This document shows, one piece after another, positions 15,446-22,341 of a stretch of 33,160 nucleotides of DNA. Source of the stretch: Acidobacteriota bacterium (GTDB lineage: Bacteria > Acidobacteriota > Vicinamibacteria > Vicinamibacterales > UBA8438); the NCBI GenBank assembly GCA_026708265.1, contig JAPOVI010000020.1, positions 1 through 33,160 on the forward strand. Reading direction: 5' to 3'. The translations under genes and the position numbers were made by a program. Numbering within the stretch: position 1 is the stretch's first letter; each line of letters begins with the position of its first letter. The notes beneath the pieces are model-generated. The model was given only the letters and a program-made list of their open reading frames with translations. It was not told the origin of the DNA and searched no databases.

Positions 15446-15767
15446 CCGCATCCCCTCTCACCTCTGCCGAGCCGGCATCCTTCTCGTGCGACTCGATGAT
15501 GGCGCCAAGGCGCTCGATCAGGCTGTCGAGACGGTTCCGGACAGTTGGGTACGACACGCCGTAGAGCCTGGCCATCTCCTTCAGGCTGCCGCTGTGCAGG
15601 ACGAACGCGAGGGCGAACTGTTGATCGTCCGCGCCAAGTCTGGACATCGGCGGCAGCGGGTAGTCGCCACGCACGGAGGTCGTGCAATCCGGACACGCGA
15701 GCTCCACCACGTGCAGGTCGCCGCTGCAACTCGGACACCGTATCGGCAAGCGACCGCGAGGCAACAT
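15423..15767 (-). CDS. DUF2089 zinc-ribbon/HTH regulator
   Basis: A 114-residue predicted DNA-binding protein. It opens with a zinc ribbon (CPSC near residue 11 and CPDC near residue 25). A helix-turn-helix follows: LALAFV-like helix (FALAFVLHSGSLKEMA), then RLYGVSYPTVRNRLDSLIERL. This is the DUF2089 layout. It heads a unit of membrane proteins (14762-15445, 13980-14666, 13345-13905), which it probably controls. A perfect palindrome upstream (15794-15809) is a natural operator. ATG 15782 is also in frame and adds five residues, but that ATG lies inside a good -10 match (TATGAT, 15783-15778 on this strand). I therefore prefer ATG 15767, which would give a transcript with almost no leader. Confidence 0.85.
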   Translation of the reverse strand: MLPRGRLPIRCPSCSGDLHVVELACPDCTTSVRGDYPLPPMSRLGADDQQFALAFVLHSGSLKEMARLYGVSYPTVRNRLDSLIERLGAIIESHEKDAGSAEVRGDADAPRHDE

Positions 15768-15777
15768 ACGGGACGTT

Positions 15778-15826
15778 ATCATAGAACAGAGTAAAGTGCA
15801 ATTGCACTTGGAGAAAAGAAAACTGT
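15778..15826 (-). promoter_or_regulatory. Promoter/operator region of the DUF2089 unit with 16-bp palindrome
   Basis: AAGTGCAATTGCACTT at 15794-15809 is a perfect palindrome. It sits in an unusually AT-rich patch (about 15776-15860) of this GC-rich window. On the minus strand TATGAT (15783-15778) is a five-of-six -10 match, which puts the palindrome over the spacer and -35 area, the position of a repressor operator. Autoregulation by the DUF2089 protein is inference. Confidence 0.7.
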
Positions 15827-15945
15827 GGAGAAATATTATGAACCATCAGTGTTAACCATTCTAACGGAGGCGGGGGCGGGCGGGAAGGCTCGATCGGTCG
15901 ACGCGGTAGCCGCACGTCTTGCCGTTCGGATGGCAGGCCGGCGCG

Positions 15946-16344
15946 TCAGGCCGGAAGCGGAACGAGATCGAGATCGGTCCGGCGAAAGTCGTTACCCTTG
16001 CACAGCAGCGGTTCGCCGAGTTGTCGCGCGAGCGCGTATGCGAAGCAGTCGCCGTAGTTGAAGGCGGCGGGGTGTCGACCCTTACCGAAGCGGGCGAACG
16101 TCCGGCGCGCGATTCTGGACTGGGCGAGATCGACCGCAACCACCTCGATGCCGGCGGACTCGATCAGCGCGTCGAGCATCTGAACGCCGTCCGCTCCGTG
16201 GCGCGCCTCGAGGACCATCGAGGCCTCCAGGAAGGTGGCCGCCGACGTTCGGCGCAGAGCCGCTTCCGCGATTGCCCTGTTGAACGGACCCCGCTCCGGC
16301 TCGTCCTGGAGAATCGCAAGGAACGCGGACGTGTCGATGACCAT
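15946..16344 (-). CDS. vapC: VapC-type PIN-domain ribonuclease toxin
   Basis: A 132-residue PIN-domain protein. The four acidic residues expected for metal binding are in place: D4 (MVIDTSAFL), E40 (ATFLEASMVLEAR), D99 (NYGDCFAYALA) and D119 (KGNDF). VapC toxins cleave RNA, commonly tRNA or rRNA, and are neutralised by a bound VapB. The start ATG 16344 overlaps the stop of the upstream antitoxin gene by one base (TGATG), the classic arrangement. Length is normal for the family and no frame damage is seen, so the toxin should be functional. Confidence 0.94.
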   Translation of the reverse strand: MVIDTSAFLAILQDEPERGPFNRAIAEAALRRTSAATFLEASMVLEARHGADGVQMLDALIESAGIEVVAVDLAQSRIARRTFARFGKGRHPAAFNYGDCFAYALARQLGEPLLCKGNDFRRTDLDLVPLPA

Positions 16345-16598
16345 CAGCGGGGGAGCCCGTCGTGGTCGTAGCCGAGAACCTCGTCCGCGGGTCGCCCGTC
16401 ACGCACCGGCAGGTTCGCGCAGCGGCGCCCGATGTCGTCGAGCTCGTCGGCCAGGGACCGTCCGGATCGTTCTCGCCGCAGTCGCGCCAGTTGGCTCCGA
16501 AGGGCGTCCGTGACCGCCTCGGTCTTCGTCTGCCCCGTCAGCAGGGCCAACTCGGCGGCCAGCCGCTCCGTCTCCGTGTTCCTGATGTTGAGGGCCAT
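16344..16598 (-). CDS. vapB: VapB-type antitoxin (Rv0623-like family)
   Basis: An 84-residue antitoxin. The N-terminal half is a ribbon-helix-helix-like DNA-binding segment (MALNIRNTETERLAAELALL, then TGQTKTEAVTDALRSQL), the pattern of the Rv0623-like/PSK transcription-factor family. The C-terminal half (SLADELDDIGRRCANLP, then DEVLGYDHDGLP) is the usual toxin-wrapping tail. It is transcribed before the toxin and overlaps it by one base. Two inverted repeats just upstream are probable operators for autoregulation. Confidence 0.93.
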   Translation of the reverse strand: MALNIRNTETERLAAELALLTGQTKTEAVTDALRSQLARLRRERSGRSLADELDDIGRRCANLPVRDGRPADEVLGYDHDGLPR

Positions 16599-16631
16599 GC
16601 TACACGTATAGCACGACTACTACACATGTAG
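16598..16631 (-). promoter_or_regulatory. vapBC operator/promoter with two inverted repeats
   Basis: TGCTA-CACGTA-TAGCA (16598-16613) and CTACA-CA-TGTAG (16620-16631) are two inverted repeats that share the core CTACAC. On the minus strand TATACG (16610-16605) is a -10 candidate six bases before the vapB ATG, which suggests a leaderless transcript with the operator over the promoter. Confidence 0.65.
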
Positions 16632-16694
16632 ACAGCATGGACGGCGCACGGGCCGCGCAGCCCGCTCGGCGAAAGGCGGCGTCGGGGAGAGGGC

Positions 16695-17576
16695 CTACCC
16701 TCCGGCGTAGGCCTGCCGGATCGCCTCCAGGTCGAGCTTCTGCATCTGGAGAATGGCGTCGACCACGCGCTGCGACGCGGCGGGGTCGGGGTCGTTCACC
16801 ATCTCCCAGGCGGCGGCCGACGCCACCTGCCACGACACCCCGAAGCGGTCGACCACCCAGCCGCACCGCTGCGGTTCACCGCCCGCGCGCAGCCCGTCCC
16901 ACAGGCGATCGATCTCGGCCTGCGTTTCGCAGCCGACGTGGAGCGAGATGCCCGGGCTGAACGCGAAGGCATGGTCCAGGCTGCTCTCGGTGACCGACAG
17001 CTCGTAGCCGCCCAGAGAGAACCGGGCCTGCTCGACGCCGCCCGGCGGTTCGTGCGAACCCTCGCCGAAGCGGCGGATCTCGCTGACGCGGGAATCGGGG
17101 AAGAGGGAGACGTAGCCGTTCACCGCTTCTTCGGCGTGGCCGTGCCGCTCTCCGACGAAGAGCAGGCCGGGCACGATCCGCTGCCGCCCCGGCGCCGCCA
17201 CCACCTGCCACGAGACGCCGAATCGGTCCTGGACCCAGCCGAAGCGGCTGGCGAACGGGTACTCGCCGAGCGGCATGAACACCGTGCCGCCGTCCGCGAG
17301 CGGCTCCCATGCCGCGTCGACCTCGGCCGCGGTCTCGCAATGGACGAACAGCGACACGGCCGGGCTGAACGTGAACGTCGGCCCCCCGTTGGCGGCCATC
17401 ATCTCCTGCCCGCAGAGCCTGAAGCGCACCGTGCGGACGCTCCCCGCCGGCTGCGGCTCTCCCTCGCCGCAGTGCGTGATGTGCAGCAGCTCGGAGCCGG
17501 GGAGGGCGGCAACGTAGAATCGCACCGCCTCTTCGGCCTGACGATCGAACGTGAGGCACGGCGTGATCGCGGGCAT
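16695..17576 (-). CDS. Double-domain VOC (PhnB/glyoxalase-like) protein
   Basis: A 293-residue cytoplasmic protein made of two VOC-fold repeats of the PhnB-like type (PF06983). Repeat 1 covers about 1-135 (CLTFDRQAEEAVRFYVAALP, then FRLCGQEMMAANGG, SLFVHCETAAEVDAAW, GWVQDRFGVSWQVV). Repeat 2 covers about 136-265 (LLFVGERHGHAEEAVNGYVS, LGGYELSVTES, SLHVGCETQAEIDRLWDGL, GWVVDRFGVSWQVA). A short helical tail (VVDAILQMQKLDLEAIRQAY) is common in this family. The substrate is unknown; PhnB-like proteins are often annotated as 3-demethylubiquinone methyltransferase-related by similarity alone. It starts 10 bases after the cyclase-family gene stops, so the two are likely cotranscribed. Confidence 0.92.
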   Translation of the reverse strand: MPAITPCLTFDRQAEEAVRFYVAALPGSELLHITHCGEGEPQPAGSVRTVRFRLCGQEMMAANGGPTFTFSPAVSLFVHCETAAEVDAAWEPLADGGTVFMPLGEYPFASRFGWVQDRFGVSWQVVAAPGRQRIVPGLLFVGERHGHAEEAVNGYVSLFPDSRVSEIRRFGEGSHEPPGGVEQARFSLGGYELSVTESSLDHAFAFSPGISLHVGCETQAEIDRLWDGLRAGGEPQRCGWVVDRFGVSWQVASAAAWEMVNDPDPAASQRVVDAILQMQKLDLEAIRQAYAGG

Positions 17577-17586
17577 GGGAACCTCC

Positions 17587-18546
17587 TCAGAACACGGCGA
17601 TCGGATTCATGGCCGACCCGGCCCCGTTGGGCACGACGTGCGGCGACGCCATGAAGAGGAACTCCCAGCGGCCGAGCTCGCTCGCGGTCCGGGCCAGGTC
17701 CTCGAGGCCGAGGTTGTCGAACAGGTGCACGCCGAGGGCGACGAGCGTGAAGACGTGAATCGGGATCTGCACGCCTTCGACGGTGCCGCCTTCCTGGGGC
17801 ACGTCGGAGCCGAGCAGCGCGATGTCGCGCTCCTTGAAGAAGGGGATCAGCGACGGATGGTAGCCGCCCTGCTCGCCGACGTCGCGGCCGGTGCGCAGGA
17901 ACAGAGCATCCCCGGACGAGATGGTGATGCCGGTCTCTGCCTCCCACGCCTCGATGTCGGCGCGCGTCACCGCCTTGCCGGGCATGTCGATGAGGACGCC
18001 GCGCGTCACGAGGCCTTCCCGGGCATTGATGATGCCCATCTCGGTGCAGCCGTCGTCGGCGGTTGCGATCTCCTCGAACGTGCGGCCGTTGTAGACCTTG
18101 CCCTCGTAGGCCACGTGGCAGAGCGCGTCGAGGTGCGAGAGCAGCAGTCCGTGGTACTCGATCTCGTAGCGCTCCCAGAAGTAGCCGTTGCCGGTGTCGA
18201 TGTCGAAGACGCTGCGCACGGAGCCCATGAGCACGGGCTTGCGGTTGGCGCTGGCCGCGTCCGGTTCCTCGAGCACCTGGAGCTCCATCGCCCGGGCCAT
18301 CGATGCGACACGTCCCGTCCGGACCAGCCTGGCCGCCTCGACCCGCTTGGCCGGCGTGATGAGGTTGAGGGCGCCGAGCTGATCGTCCTCGCCCCAGCGG
18401 CCCCAGTTCGAGAGCTCCGTCATCCAGGCGTCGAACTGCTCCTTCGTCACCTCGGGCGGCGGCTCCTGGGCGCCGAGCCCCGCCCCGGCCAGCACCGCCA
18501 TCACCACACCTGCCACCAGCCCGCGTGACCTGCCGCTCGCTGCCAT
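17587..18546 (-). CDS. Exported cyclase-family (kynurenine formamidase-like) hydrolase
   Basis: A 319-residue protein with a signal peptide (SRGLVAGVVMAVLAGAGLGA, cleavage near residue 26). The cyclase fold (PF04199) is shown by NWGRWGEDDQLGALNLITP at 47-65, the metal motif SHLDALCH with H138, D140 and H144, and a later helix-rich C-terminus ending SPHVVPNGAGSAMNPIAVF. Family members hydrolyse N-formylkynurenine, other amides or lactone-like substrates with bound zinc or manganese. Export to the periplasm makes a kynurenine role unlikely. ATG 18546 is set by AGGAGGGAATC upstream. An upstream in-frame extension exists but would begin inside the divergent gene. The start codon overlaps the start codon of the plus-strand gene at 18545. 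Confidence 0.88.
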   Translation of the reverse strand: MAASGRSRGLVAGVVMAVLAGAGLGAQEPPPEVTKEQFDAWMTELSNWGRWGEDDQLGALNLITPAKRVEAARLVRTGRVASMARAMELQVLEEPDAASANRKPVLMGSVRSVFDIDTGNGYFWERYEIEYHGLLLSHLDALCHVAYEGKVYNGRTFEEIATADDGCTEMGIINAREGLVTRGVLIDMPGKAVTRADIEAWEAETGITISSGDALFLRTGRDVGEQGGYHPSLIPFFKERDIALLGSDVPQEGGTVEGVQIPIHVFTLVALGVHLFDNLGLEDLARTASELGRWEFLFMASPHVVPNGAGSAMNPIAVF

Positions 18547-20224
18547 GATTCCCTCCTGGATTCGCCGGCGCCGCGGTCCGCAACCGGGCCATCCGCCCGC
18601 CGCAGACTCTCTGTCCGGCGCCGGCGCGCAGGATCGTATCACCGGCCCGTCGACGCGCCGCCCACCGCCCCGGCGGTCCGCGGCCGCCGCCGGCGCGCGG
18701 CGGTGGACGGCCGCGGCGCCGATCCCGTTCACCGCCGCCGTCGCCGCGATCGGCCTGTCGCCGGCCGTCGGTGCGAACGGCCGGTTGGCCTGGGCCGTTG
18801 CCGGCTCCGCCGCCCTGCTCGCGATCTGGCACGCCGGATTGTGGCTGCGGGCGCTCCGTCGCGGCTCGTTGCCGTCGATGCTGGTCAACGTGCGGGCGCA
18901 GCACTGGGTGCAGGCGTGCGCCCAGGGGGCCGTGCTCGCCTACTGGGGGTTCCACTGGCGCGAGGTATACGACGCGGCGCCGCTCCTGGCCGCGCAGGTC
19001 GCGTTCGCCTACGCCTTCGACCTGCTGCTGGCCTGGTCGCGGCGCGGCGCCGTGACCCTCGGGTTCGCGCCGATCCCGGTGGTCTTGAGCATCAACCTCT
19101 TCCTGTGGTTCAAGCCGGACTGGTTCGCCCTGCAGTTCCTGCTGATTGCGGGCGCCCTGGCCGGCCGGGAACTCATCCGCTGGAAGCGCGACGGCCGCCG
19201 CGTGCACGTCTTCAACCCGTCGTCGATCGCACTCGGCGCGGCTTCGGTGGGCCTTCTCGCGACGGGCGGCAGCGGCACGACGTGGGGGCCCGAGATCGCG
19301 ACCACCATGTCCGACGCCCCCCACATGTACGCCGTCATCGTGCTGGCCAGCCTGCCGGGGCAGGCGCTCTTCGGCGTCGCGACGATGACGATGGCCGCCG
19401 CGGTAACCCTGTATGCCCTCGGCCTGGGCTACTTCGCGCTGACGGGAACCTACTGGTTCGTGGACGCCTACATCCCCGCCGCGGTCTTCCTCGGGATGCA
19501 CCTGCTGATTACGGATCCGTCCACCTCACCGCGGAGCGAGGCGGGGCGGTTGGCGTTCGGCGCCCTGTACGCGGTGAGCGTCTTCGTGCTGTATGCCCTG
19601 CTCGGCGCGGCGGGTGCGCCTGCCTTCTACGACAAGCTGCTGGCCGTGCCGATCCTCAATCTGGCGGTCCGGGGGATCGACAGGCTCGCGCGCGGCATGC
19701 CGATCGCGCACGGCCCGGTCACGCGGCGGGATCCGAGGAGACTCGTGCCGCGACTCGCCAGCCCCGCCCGAAACGTCGCCTGGGCCGCCGCCTGGGTGGC
19801 GGTCTTCGCAGCGATGAGCAGCGTGCGGGCCGTCGGCGACACGCATCGCGGCCAGTGGGTCACGTTCTGGCTGGCCGCGTGCGCCGACGACCGGCCGCAC
19901 GGCTGCCGGCACGCCGCGCGGCTGACGGCTGCCTACTGCGACGCCGGGTCGGGCTGGGCGTGCAACGAGTACGGCGTGCTCGTGCAACCACCTCGCCGCC
20001 CGGAACTCGCGGCCGAGCTGTTCGAGCGCGCCTGCGAGCTCGGCTTCGCGCCGGGATGCGCGAACGTCGATCCGGCGCTCGCCGCCACCCCGGAGCGAGC
20101 CCCGCCGGCGGATGCCGATCTCCGCATCGTTCTCCGGGGTCGGCCTCAGCGGCTGGCGAGCCTGGCGACGGCCGAGCTTCGGGAAGCAGCCTGCGCGCAG
20201 GGGTTTCGCGACCTGTGCGGATAG
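18545..20224 (+). CDS. RnfD/NqrB-like membrane protein with Sel1-like tail
   Basis: Up to 559 residues. About ten hydrophobic helices fill residues 60-430. FNPSSIALGAASVGLL and LLITDPSTSPRSEAGRLAFG match the RnfD/NqrB family (NQR2/RnfD, flavin-carrying membrane subunits of ion-pumping oxidoreductases). After a final helix (VAWAAAWVAVFAAM) the C-terminus carries Cys-rich Sel1-like repeats (CRHAARLTAAYCDAGSGWAC, then AAELFERACELGFAPGCANV), an unusual appendage. No other Rnf/Nqr gene is nearby, so this is a stand-alone paralogue of uncertain function. The start is doubtful: ATG 18545 overlaps the start codon of the divergent cyclase gene, has no ribosome site, and gives a basic, Pro-rich 55-residue leader; the next in-frame start-like codon is a TTG near 18785. 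Confidence 0.75.
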   Translation: MIPSWIRRRRGPQPGHPPAADSLSGAGAQDRITGPSTRRPPPRRSAAAAGARRWTAAAPIPFTAAVAAIGLSPAVGANGRLAWAVAGSAALLAIWHAGLWLRALRRGSLPSMLVNVRAQHWVQACAQGAVLAYWGFHWREVYDAAPLLAAQVAFAYAFDLLLAWSRRGAVTLGFAPIPVVLSINLFLWFKPDWFALQFLLIAGALAGRELIRWKRDGRRVHVFNPSSIALGAASVGLLATGGSGTTWGPEIATTMSDAPHMYAVIVLASLPGQALFGVATMTMAAAVTLYALGLGYFALTGTYWFVDAYIPAAVFLGMHLLITDPSTSPRSEAGRLAFGALYAVSVFVLYALLGAAGAPAFYDKLLAVPILNLAVRGIDRLARGMPIAHGPVTRRDPRRLVPRLASPARNVAWAAAWVAVFAAMSSVRAVGDTHRGQWVTFWLAACADDRPHGCRHAARLTAAYCDAGSGWACNEYGVLVQPPRRPELAAELFERACELGFAPGCANVDPALAATPERAPPADADLRIVLRGRPQRLASLATAELREAACAQGFRDLCG

Positions 20225-20297
20225 TGACCCGGGAGTTGCGTTGCAGAACCTGCGATGCGGCAAGTCGCGCCTGTGCAGACTCCCAACGGGGCCAGCC

Positions 20298-20765
20298 TCA
20301 CATGATCGTCCCGCCGTCCCCCGGGCCACCCTCGGTCCACGCCCGGAGCCGTTCCGGGCAGTGCTTCGAGAGCAGCACTCGGTAGTGATCGACGACCTGG
20401 CTGTCGGTCATGTTCACGTCCGCGCCGGCGGTGATGGCCCTCTCGACGTGGTCCGTCTCGCTCTCCAGGACGGCGATGAACAACTCGACGTTCGGGTCCC
20501 GTACCCCGGCATTGCGGAGGCAGTGGAGGAGCTGCAGCAGCACTATCCGGTCGCCCATGCGGTACCCCTCGCCCAGGCGCGCGCGGGCTTGCTCGATGGC
20601 GCGCCGCACGGATGCGTCCTGGCCGAGCGGGACAGCGTGCGCCGCGCCGGCGGCGGCCAGGTCCCGCGGATGCTGAAGGGCCGGGTGTCGAAGGCCAGGA
20701 CGGATGCGATCGCGAGCCAGACCAAGGGCCGGAGAATCGACCGCGTGGAGCCGGCGTGCCCCCAC
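20298..20765 (-). CDS. Hypothetical protein with ankyrin-like end; reading frame doubtful
   Basis: I do not recognise the family. The last two thirds are convincing protein (SVRRAIEQARARLGEGYRMG, then LLQLLHCLRNAGVRDPNVEL, FIAVLESETDHVERAITAGA, and ADVNMTDSQVVDHYRVLL). The AITAGADVN piece resembles the end of an ankyrin repeat. The first 50 residues in this frame look unnatural. A different frame over the same bases reads like a membrane or signal segment (RSILRPLVWLAIASVLAFDT). A frameshift near 20650-20680 is therefore likely, either real decay or a sequencing error. It is divergent from the LVIVD gene at 20820. Confidence 0.55.
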   Translation of the reverse strand: MGARRLHAVDSPALGLARDRIRPGLRHPALQHPRDLAAAGAAHAVPLGQDASVRRAIEQARARLGEGYRMGDRIVLLQLLHCLRNAGVRDPNVELFIAVLESETDHVERAITAGADVNMTDSQVVDHYRVLLSKHCPERLRAWTEGGPGDGGTIM

Positions 20766-20819
20766 CGAGGTCGGAATCGTGTCGACACCGATCGGCCTCC
20801 AGTGCCAAGCTTACCCGGT

Positions 20820-22283
20820 ATGGCGAATCGAAGCTCCGTCCACACGTCGCTCGTTGCCGGCCTGGTCGCTGCCACGGCGGCGCTCGCCCTCGGACAGCCG
20901 CCGGCCGGCGGCGCCGGCCACGGCGAGGAGCGATTCAACACGCGCCTCGTCGGCCTGCACGATCTGCAGGGGCGCTCGGCCTACCAGCCGCTCCCCGTCC
21001 GGCAGGGGGACCGCCGCATCCTCTACGTCGGCCACCACGCCGGCGAGGCCCTCAACCCGCTGACCGGCGCCGTGGAGCCGAACGGCACCTCGGTGGTCGA
21101 CGTCACCGCCCCCGACGCCCCCGTCTACCTGGCCCACATCCCGCCGACCGGCGGCGCGCGGGGCGCGCAGATGGTCCAGGTGTGCGAGGGGGACCGGCTC
21201 CCGGACGGGCAGGCCGGGCGCTTCTACCTGCTGCGGTCCAACGGCAACCGCAGCCACGAGCTGTGGGACGTGAGCGAACCGGCCCGGCCCGCGTTCCTGC
21301 GGACGGTGGTCGAGACGGGCCGCACACCGGCCGGCGCGCAGCACAGGCACAAGAACTGGTGGGAGTGCGACACGGGCGTGGCGCACCTCGTCGGCACCGT
21401 CGACGGCTGGCGGGCGCCCCGCGTGCTGCAGATCTTCGACCTCGCCGACCCGGCGGCCCCGCGGCACGTCCGCGACTTCAGCCTGCCCGGCGTGCAGCCC
21501 GACGCGGCGGGGCCCGTCCCGGGTGGCTCCGGGATTCACGAGGCAGTGGTCCTCGGCAACCGTGTCTACCTGGCCTACGGCACCTCGGCCGAGGGAGCCG
21601 TGCAGATCCTCGACCGGGAGAAGCTGCTCCGGGGCGACCCCGACGTCGCCGCGCCGCTCGCGTCGAGCCCCGAGGCGCTGGCCTATCCGGAAGTGGGCCG
21701 CCTCAACCTGCCGTCGTTCTGGGGCGGGCACACCGCGATGCCGCTTCTCGACGTCGCGATTCCCGACTACGCGGGCAACCGCGACCACGCCACGCGCGAC
21801 TTCCTCTTCGTCGTCTCCGAATCCGTGGCGAACGCCTGCCAGGAGACGCGGCACGTGACGCTGATGCTCGACATCACGGACGAGGCGCATCCGCTGCCGA
21901 TCGCGACGTTCCAGGTGCCGGAGTCGAGCGGCGGCTTCTGCACGCGCGGCGGCCGCTTCGGGCCGCACGCGCCGCAGTGGTCGATGGAGCCCCCCTTCTA
22001 CGGGAAGCTGATGGTCGTGTCGTGGTTCAACGCGGGCGCCCGCGTCATCGACATCCGCGACCCGTTCCAACTGCGGGAAGTGGCCTACTACATCCCGGCG
22101 ACCACCGAGGGCACCGCCGAGCGCTGCGCCACGATCGACGGTGTCGAGACCTGCGGGGTGGCCATCCAGACCAACAACGTGGAGGTCGACGACCGGGGAT
22201 TGATCTACCTCGTGGACCGCGCGAACACGGGCCTGCACATCGTCGAGCTGACGGGACCGGCGGCGGCGCTCATCTACGATTAG
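20820..22283 (+). CDS. Exported LVIVD-repeat protein
   Basis: A 487-residue exported protein. A signal peptide (VAGLVAATAALALGQPPAGG) is followed by a beta-propeller of LVIVD-type repeats (PF08309): VVDVTAPDAPVYLAHIP, LWDVSEPARPAFLRTV, IFDLADPAAPRHVRDF, MLDITDEAHPLPIATF and VIDIRDPFQLREVAYY, ending HIVELTGPA. LVIVD proteins are surface or periplasmic, and their function is mostly unknown. The GHGEERFNTRLVGLHDLQGR segment after the signal is typical of long members in Acidobacteriota. Three Cys are in the last third (EACQETR-like, GGFCTRGG, ETCGVAI) and may form disulfides. The start at ATG 20820 immediately precedes the signal peptide. Confidence 0.9.
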   Translation: MANRSSVHTSLVAGLVAATAALALGQPPAGGAGHGEERFNTRLVGLHDLQGRSAYQPLPVRQGDRRILYVGHHAGEALNPLTGAVEPNGTSVVDVTAPDAPVYLAHIPPTGGARGAQMVQVCEGDRLPDGQAGRFYLLRSNGNRSHELWDVSEPARPAFLRTVVETGRTPAGAQHRHKNWWECDTGVAHLVGTVDGWRAPRVLQIFDLADPAAPRHVRDFSLPGVQPDAAGPVPGGSGIHEAVVLGNRVYLAYGTSAEGAVQILDREKLLRGDPDVAAPLASSPEALAYPEVGRLNLPSFWGGHTAMPLLDVAIPDYAGNRDHATRDFLFVVSESVANACQETRHVTLMLDITDEAHPLPIATFQVPESSGGFCTRGGRFGPHAPQWSMEPPFYGKLMVVSWFNAGARVIDIRDPFQLREVAYYIPATTEGTAERCATIDGVETCGVAIQTNNVEVDDRGLIYLVDRANTGLHIVELTGPAAALIYD

Positions 22284-22341
22284 CTGCAGTCGTTCCAACG
22301 CGAGAGTCGTCGACGGTCATGGGTGCGCGGGTCGACCCTCC

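Noticed and set aside
17399..19501. 700-codon minus-strand frame
   Set aside because: Out-of-frame shadow of the cyclase gene and antisense to the RnfD-like gene.
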